Positions 12,386-15,931 of a stretch of DNA of 15,931 nt are shown piece after piece. Each line of letters begins with the position of its first letter. The stretch's first letter is position 1. Under the pieces are notes generated by a model that was given only the letters and a program-made list of their open reading frames with translations, did no database searches and was not told the DNA's origin. The DNA is from Bdellovibrionales bacterium (lineage in GTDB: Bacteria; Bdellovibrionota; Bdellovibrionia; Bdellovibrionales; JAMPXM01): positions 1 through 15,931 of the forward strand of contig SXSP01000246.1 in assembly GCA_005792225.1 (NCBI GenBank), given 5' to 3'. Position numbers and translations under genes: made by a program.

Positions 12386-13603
12386 GTGGCAAAGGCAAGT
12401 TTTCGCGACCGCACGGAAGCGGGACGCATGCTCGCAGATCGAATTGGGGGACTTCATCTCGTTAAACCCTTGGTTTTCGCGGTTCCCAAGGGGGGAATTC
12501 CGGTCGCGCGTCAGGTCGCGGCTCGACTCAACACGACGCTCGATGTGACACCTGGTCCGGAGATTGAGACGCGCGAGTCGCGCGAATTCTCGTCCGTCAC
12601 CGCGGATGCCATTTCGGCGAAAGGAAAGTTCGACAAAACACTGGACGATTTCGGTGATCACGAACTCGTCATCGTGGATGACGTCATTGCCAATGGCGCG
12701 GCGGCGATTTCGGCGATTCGCGTTTTCAGAAAACTCGGAGCCGCACGAATCTTGGTCGCGGCACCGGTGGTCTCGCATGAGGCGATGGCTCGACTCTTAG
12801 CGATCGACAATGTCGAAGTGGCGGCCATTCACGTGCTTGAATCCATCGAGGCAGTGTCTGATTTCTTCGGCGATGATGAAGAGACGATCACGGATGACGA
12901 CATTCTCGAAGTGAAAGCTGAAGCCCACCGTTGTCGTGCGGAGGGCAGAAGCGAAACGAAGTGGGTGGAGATTTCGTTCGGAGACCAAATTTTACGGGCG
13001 AAGTGGCGATCGTCGAAAACGATCTGCGGCGTCGTTCTTCTTTTGAATACCGATCGTGAAGATCAAGAAAGTCATAGCGCGATCCAAGCGGCCGCGACCA
13101 GATTCGAAGAGGGGGGCTTGGGTACCTTGAGCGTCACGATCGAGGGCGCGGGAGACGATATCAATGTTCTCTCGCACCGGGTGAGACAGATCACGAATTG
13201 GCTCGAAGAGTTCGGACCGGCGAAGAACTTACCACTCGGTTACTTCGGCGTCGGCACGGGTGGTGCCGCCATGCTGGAAGCCGCAGCCGCAACGCCCGAG
13301 CGCGTGAAGGCTTTAGTTTCCTACGAAGCGCCGATGGGTCTAGCCCGCGACTTCGTGGCTCTCATTCACGCACCGACATTGTTGGTCGTGAAGAGCGAGA
13401 ACAGTCCTTTGATGGAGGCAAACCGTTTGGCGCACGAAACGATTCTGGTCGAGAATTCGCTCGTTTCGCTCTCGGACTTTCCCGAAGGAATCGGCTCGGT
13501 CGCCGAGAGTTGGATGAGACGATACCTTGCGATTGGACCCACGGGCAGAAAGACGCGGCCTTCACAGACGATTCCGCCCCTCGGGATTTCGTCGGTCGAC
13601 TGA
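12386..13603 (+). CDS. Phosphoribosyltransferase-alpha/beta hydrolase fusion, apparently degenerate in both domains
   Basis: The start is GTG 12386, set by GGAGGGG at 12374-12380; the product is 405 residues. Residues 1-185 resemble COG1926-type phosphoribosyltransferases (FRDRTEAGRMLADRI, then FAVPKGGIPVARQVA, then LVIVDDVIANGAAAI). Residues about 195-385 resemble the dienelactone-hydrolase-like domain often fused to them (LPLGYFGVGTGGAAMLEAAA, then APTLLVV). The family usually reads VDDGIATGAT at the PRPP loop; here it is VDDVIANGAA (98-106), losing the phosphate-binding Thr residues. The hydrolase elbow, usually GASTG, is GVGTG (288-292), so the Ser nucleophile is Gly290 (codon GGC at 13253-13255). 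No His occurs after His350, so the usual catalytic His is absent. A non-catalytic or regulatory role is inferred. Consensus sequences are recalled, not searched. It is convergent with the erythromycin-esterase-family gene. Confidence 0.8.
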   Translation: MAKASFRDRTEAGRMLADRIGGLHLVKPLVFAVPKGGIPVARQVAARLNTTLDVTPGPEIETRESREFSSVTADAISAKGKFDKTLDDFGDHELVIVDDVIANGAAAISAIRVFRKLGAARILVAAPVVSHEAMARLLAIDNVEVAAIHVLESIEAVSDFFGDDEETITDDDILEVKAEAHRCRAEGRSETKWVEISFGDQILRAKWRSSKTICGVVLLLNTDREDQESHSAIQAAATRFEEGGLGTLSVTIEGAGDDINVLSHRVRQITNWLEEFGPAKNLPLGYFGVGTGGAAMLEAAAATPERVKALVSYEAPMGLARDFVALIHAPTLLVVKSENSPLMEANRLAHETILVENSLVSLSDFPEGIGSVAESWMRRYLAIGPTGRKTRPSQTIPPLGISSVD

Positions 13604-13611
13604 GGTCTTCC

Positions 13612-14958
13612 TTAGAACTGCACCGGGCTCGGATCGGCGAGTTCAGGCACGGGCACGCGGTCGAGAGGATCGACCGCGCTGGTTCGATCAAAGTGGATGA
13701 CGCCGTCGAACTGTTCTGCGAGTCGCGCATGGAAATAGTGACTGAAGCGTTCGGTTTCGGGCGCGTAGATCACGCCGATCGCGCGCTCGAGCCTTGACTC
13801 ATTGAGTGGCTCTCGGACAGAGTCCCGTGTGAGATCTAAATAAAAATCATTGAGGCCTGTTCGATGGAAGAGACCCTCAAAGCTTTCCGGGAGGGCGGGA
13901 TTGACGTTTCTCAACTCGGGCGGCTCGTCCCATTCACGGGCCGCCATCACGGTTCCCTCGAAAGTCGTGAAGCCCAGGTTGAAAGTCTTCTCCGGGTGCA
14001 TCTCCCGCAGAAGCTGACCGATATTCCATTGGCCGCGTTTGCCCATCTCCGTCGCTCTGTCGTCGCCGACATGCGAGTTGTGCGCCCAAACGATAATCTT
14101 GGGATTGCGGCCGCGACTTTCCAAATGCTTGAGAATGTGATCGACGGTCGAAGCCATATGGCGATCGCGCACGTTCCAGGTGTTCACGACGGGACTGAAG
14201 AGGTTTCGGTAGTAGCTCTCGGCATTTCGCACGAGTTCCGCATGCCTTTGGGCGTAGAAGAGTTCATCTTCATGGAGGGTGCCCGCGTGGACTCTCAAAT
14301 CTCCCTTCGTGATCTTCGAGCTAAAGAGAAGCTTCGCGGCTTCGATCGCGGCGCTCTCGCAAGATTCCTGCGCCTCGATGCGAACGAGTCGGCCGTAGCG
14401 TACGGGATCACCGCCGGCATGATCGAAACACGAGTAAAGCTCCCGCGCGTGCCGTGCCGATGCGTAGTCGATGCGCTCCAGGTAGCGGATGACTTCGCCC
14501 ATCGATCGATAGAGGCTGTAGAGGTCAATCCCGAAGAGGCTCACCTGGTGCGCGGTTTTCTCCTTGGAGTTATGGAGGTTGAGCCATTCGACGAGTCTCA
14601 GGAACTCCGAATTCCGCCACATCCACATCGGAAACCGCTGAAAGGCCGAAAACGTCTCCATGATGTGAGACTCGTCGTGGTCGCGTAGGATGAACGAGTT
14701 CAGCGCGAGGGCGTCTGGCCAGTCGGCTTCGATCGCCAAGGCGGAGAAGCCTTTCTCCTCGATCAGGCGCTGAGTCAGTTCGGCGCGTGCCTTGTAGAAC
14801 TCATGAGTTCCGTGCGTTGCTTCACCCATCAACACGATGGATCGATCACCGATCTGAGTGAGAATGGGGTCCCAGTCACTCACGGAAGAGATGAGCGGGT
14901 GCGCCTCGTCTTGGATCAGCGAAATGACATCGTTTTGTGTTTTGCTCGTTCCGCCCAT
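13612..14958 (-). CDS. Erythromycin-esterase-family hydrolase
   Basis: The start is ATG 14958, with AAGGGGG six bases upstream on the minus strand; the frame opens from a TTG at 14994 but that lacks support. The product is 448 residues, a normal length for the family. It matches the erythromycin esterase superfamily (PF05139/COG2312): IVLMGEATHGTHEFY at 42-56 with Glu46, His49, His52 and Glu53; ADWPDALALN; WMWRNSEFLRLVEWL; and VWAHNSHVGD with His293 and His296, followed by RGQWNIGQLLRE. The Glu/His set used by EreA/EreB is kept, so it is probably an active hydrolase. Most chromosomal members are not macrolide resistance enzymes and their substrate is unknown; many sit beside or are fused to COG1926 phosphoribosyltransferases. 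It is convergent with such a gene, with eight bases between the stops, and downstream of two membrane/exported genes on its own strand. Confidence 0.9.
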   Translation of the reverse strand: MGGTSKTQNDVISLIQDEAHPLISSVSDWDPILTQIGDRSIVLMGEATHGTHEFYKARAELTQRLIEEKGFSALAIEADWPDALALNSFILRDHDESHIMETFSAFQRFPMWMWRNSEFLRLVEWLNLHNSKEKTAHQVSLFGIDLYSLYRSMGEVIRYLERIDYASARHARELYSCFDHAGGDPVRYGRLVRIEAQESCESAAIEAAKLLFSSKITKGDLRVHAGTLHEDELFYAQRHAELVRNAESYYRNLFSPVVNTWNVRDRHMASTVDHILKHLESRGRNPKIIVWAHNSHVGDDRATEMGKRGQWNIGQLLREMHPEKTFNLGFTTFEGTVMAAREWDEPPELRNVNPALPESFEGLFHRTGLNDFYLDLTRDSVREPLNESRLERAIGVIYAPETERFSHYFHARLAEQFDGVIHFDRTSAVDPLDRVPVPELADPSPVQF

Positions 14959-15009
14959 GATGCCCCCTTCGGCTGAGGACAACGATAGCAACAAGCCGTC
15001 GGTGAAATC

Positions 15010-15450
15010 TCAAGATGACGTGAATTGGCTTTGAAATTCCCTTCGAACCTCCTCGAGCCTTTCGGAAATTTGATCGGGAGTGAGGTCAGTATTGCGGGCG
15101 AGATCGGAAGTTAACAGCCGACGTTCGAAGCGAGATCTTGCCAGAAAGCGATACGAGAGCATGAGAATAAAGATAAACAGGAGTCCCGCCCAGCTCAGAA
15201 AAGAGAGCGCAGCACCGGTCATCCAGAGTTGCCGCCGGGCTCTCTGAGTTTCCGAAATTGCTTCCGCCTCGTTCCACTTGACCAGCCGGTCTTGGCTTTC
15301 CGACCAGTAAAGACCGGCCTTCTGAAGATTCGTGTTGAGAGTGCGTAGCTCCTCTCTCGCTCGAAAACGAGACCAGAGGAAAACGAAAACGCAGGTGAGC
15401 CCGAGGCTCACCACGAAACCGACGACGTAGAAGGCGGCGAGTTCTGGCAT
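15010..15450 (-). CDS. Two-helix membrane protein of unknown function
   Basis: ATG 15450 lies 12 bases after the stop of the preceding gene, with GAAGG in the gap as ribosome binding site. The 146-residue product has membrane helices at about 5-27 (AAFYVVGFVVSLGLTCVFVFL) and 76-100 (WMTGAALSFLSWAGLLFIFIL). Between them lies a charged, helical, probably coiled-coil stretch (REELRTLNTNLQKAGLYWSE to ISETQRARRQ). The C-terminal 45 residues are charged and helical (LTPDQISERLEEVRREFQSQF). I do not recognise the family. The tight spacing suggests an operon with the exported protein gene before it; the esterase gene follows 51 bases later on the same strand with no obvious terminator between. Confidence 0.7.
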   Translation of the reverse strand: MPELAAFYVVGFVVSLGLTCVFVFLWSRFRAREELRTLNTNLQKAGLYWSESQDRLVKWNEAEAISETQRARRQLWMTGAALSFLSWAGLLFIFILMLSYRFLARSRFERRLLTSDLARNTDLTPDQISERLEEVRREFQSQFTSS

Positions 15451-15462
15451 AGGCCTTCAAGT

Positions 15463-15903
15463 TTAGTCGACGAAGTCGTTTCCGTCTCCGGAATTTTGAT
15501 CGGCACGAATCGCCTGCAAGATTCCGAGGGCGGTATTCTCGGGGAGTCGCTTCACTCGCTCCTCGATGGCCTTGCGATTTTTGCGGACGAGATCACTATT
15601 ACCCTCGATGATGTAGCCACCGAAATCATACGGGAATGAAACCTCGAGGAGTTCAACGAACTCATCGACCTGTGCGGGCTTGAGCTCTCCGGTTTTGCTT
15701 AAGCGTAAGTTGGCGACCGACTGCGAAGCTTCTTCGAGAAGTTTCAGCGACGCCTGCTTCACATTCGATGGGAGTTGACGGAACTTCGCTTGCGCCGCCC
15801 TCACTTTCTCGCAACCTTGGCAATCCACCTGCGCTTTCGCACCCTGGGCGCTCATGGCAAACGTCGCGATCATGATGAGGCTCAAGAATTTCATCTGCTT
15901 CAT
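15463..15903 (-). CDS. Small exported helical protein with a CQGC motif, unknown function
   Basis: Three in-frame ATGs occur at 15912, 15903 and 15894. AAAGGA (complement of 15912-15917) is eight bases before 15903 but overlaps the first ATG, so 15903 is preferred. The product is then 146 residues. Its signal peptide is MKQMKFLSLIMIATFAMSAQG, cleaved near AKA-QV. The mature protein starts VDCQGCEKVR, a vicinal C-x2-C pair that could be redox-active, metal-binding or a disulfide. The rest is helical and charged (ASLKLLEEASQSVANLRLS, VDEFVELLEVSFPYDFGGYI, KNRKAIEERVKRL). I do not recognise the family. Its promoter lies beyond the window edge. Confidence 0.68.
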   Translation of the reverse strand: MKQMKFLSLIMIATFAMSAQGAKAQVDCQGCEKVRAAQAKFRQLPSNVKQASLKLLEEASQSVANLRLSKTGELKPAQVDEFVELLEVSFPYDFGGYIIEGNSDLVRKNRKAIEERVKRLPENTALGILQAIRADQNSGDGNDFVD

Positions 15904-15931
15904 TTCTTTCATCCTTTCGGCGGCAGGTAAA

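Noticed and set aside
13864..14688. A 274-codon plus-strand frame opposite the erythromycin-esterase-family gene
   Set aside because: The minus-strand frame has clear catalytic motifs; the plus frame has none.
13612..14958. Macrolide resistance gene
   Set aside because: The protein belongs to the erythromycin esterase superfamily, but most chromosomal members have no shown macrolide activity and nothing here points to a resistance cassette.

Overview
The window reads as a chromosomal stretch of a Gram-negative, double-membraned bacterium, most likely from the Bdellovibrionota or a neighbouring deltaproteobacterial-type lineage. That placement is an inference. It rests on a TIGR02147/DUF4423 regulator, a Gly-rich-then-Cys secreted protein of a kind I associate with Bdellovibrio-like genomes, a lipobox protein, an outer-membrane barrel and an archaeal-genre valyl-tRNA synthetase. 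Coding density is high, no gene-free gap exceeds 300 bases, and starts are mostly preceded by clear AAAGGAG-type ribosome binding sites. I found no tRNA, rRNA, CRISPR, insertion sequence or phage gene.

Layout. Bases 1-404 hold the 3' end of a RecQ helicase. Bases 480-2406 hold a divergent pair: an AT-rich TIGR02147 regulator on the minus strand and a secreted four-cysteine protein on the plus strand, separated by a promoter region with three TTTGGC-type half-sites. Bases 2580-5689 hold valS (minus), divergent from a hotdog thioesterase (plus). Bases 5770-8163 (plus) hold an outer-membrane beta-barrel, a Maf/YceF-like pyrophosphatase six bases behind it, and a small exported protein.

Bases 8291-14958 look like an envelope/stress block: a disordered acidic protein with an FPASDP motif, an NPP-type phosphodiesterase lipoprotein whose GTG start lies in a potential 11-bp hairpin, a DUF883/ElaB-YqjD-like tail-anchored protein, a tiny membrane protein, a BON protein with a 200-residue low-complexity front, a phosphoribosyltransferase-alpha/beta hydrolase fusion that has lost key residues in both halves, and a convergent erythromycin-esterase-family protein. 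Bases 15010-15903 hold an unrecognised exported protein and an unrecognised two-helix membrane protein, probably one minus-strand transcript that may read on into the esterase.

How the genes may work together: ElaB/YqjD-like, BON, FPASDP-type, PRTase-hydrolase and erythromycin-esterase-family genes are the kind often met together in stress-inducible accessory clusters. The idea of a coordinated stress module here is inference from family membership and proximity; I did not find a shared promoter motif. The most notable items are the double-degenerate fusion protein, the start-codon hairpin at 8845-8889, the perfect inverted repeat at 12354-12372 and the operator-like half-sites at 1315-1369.
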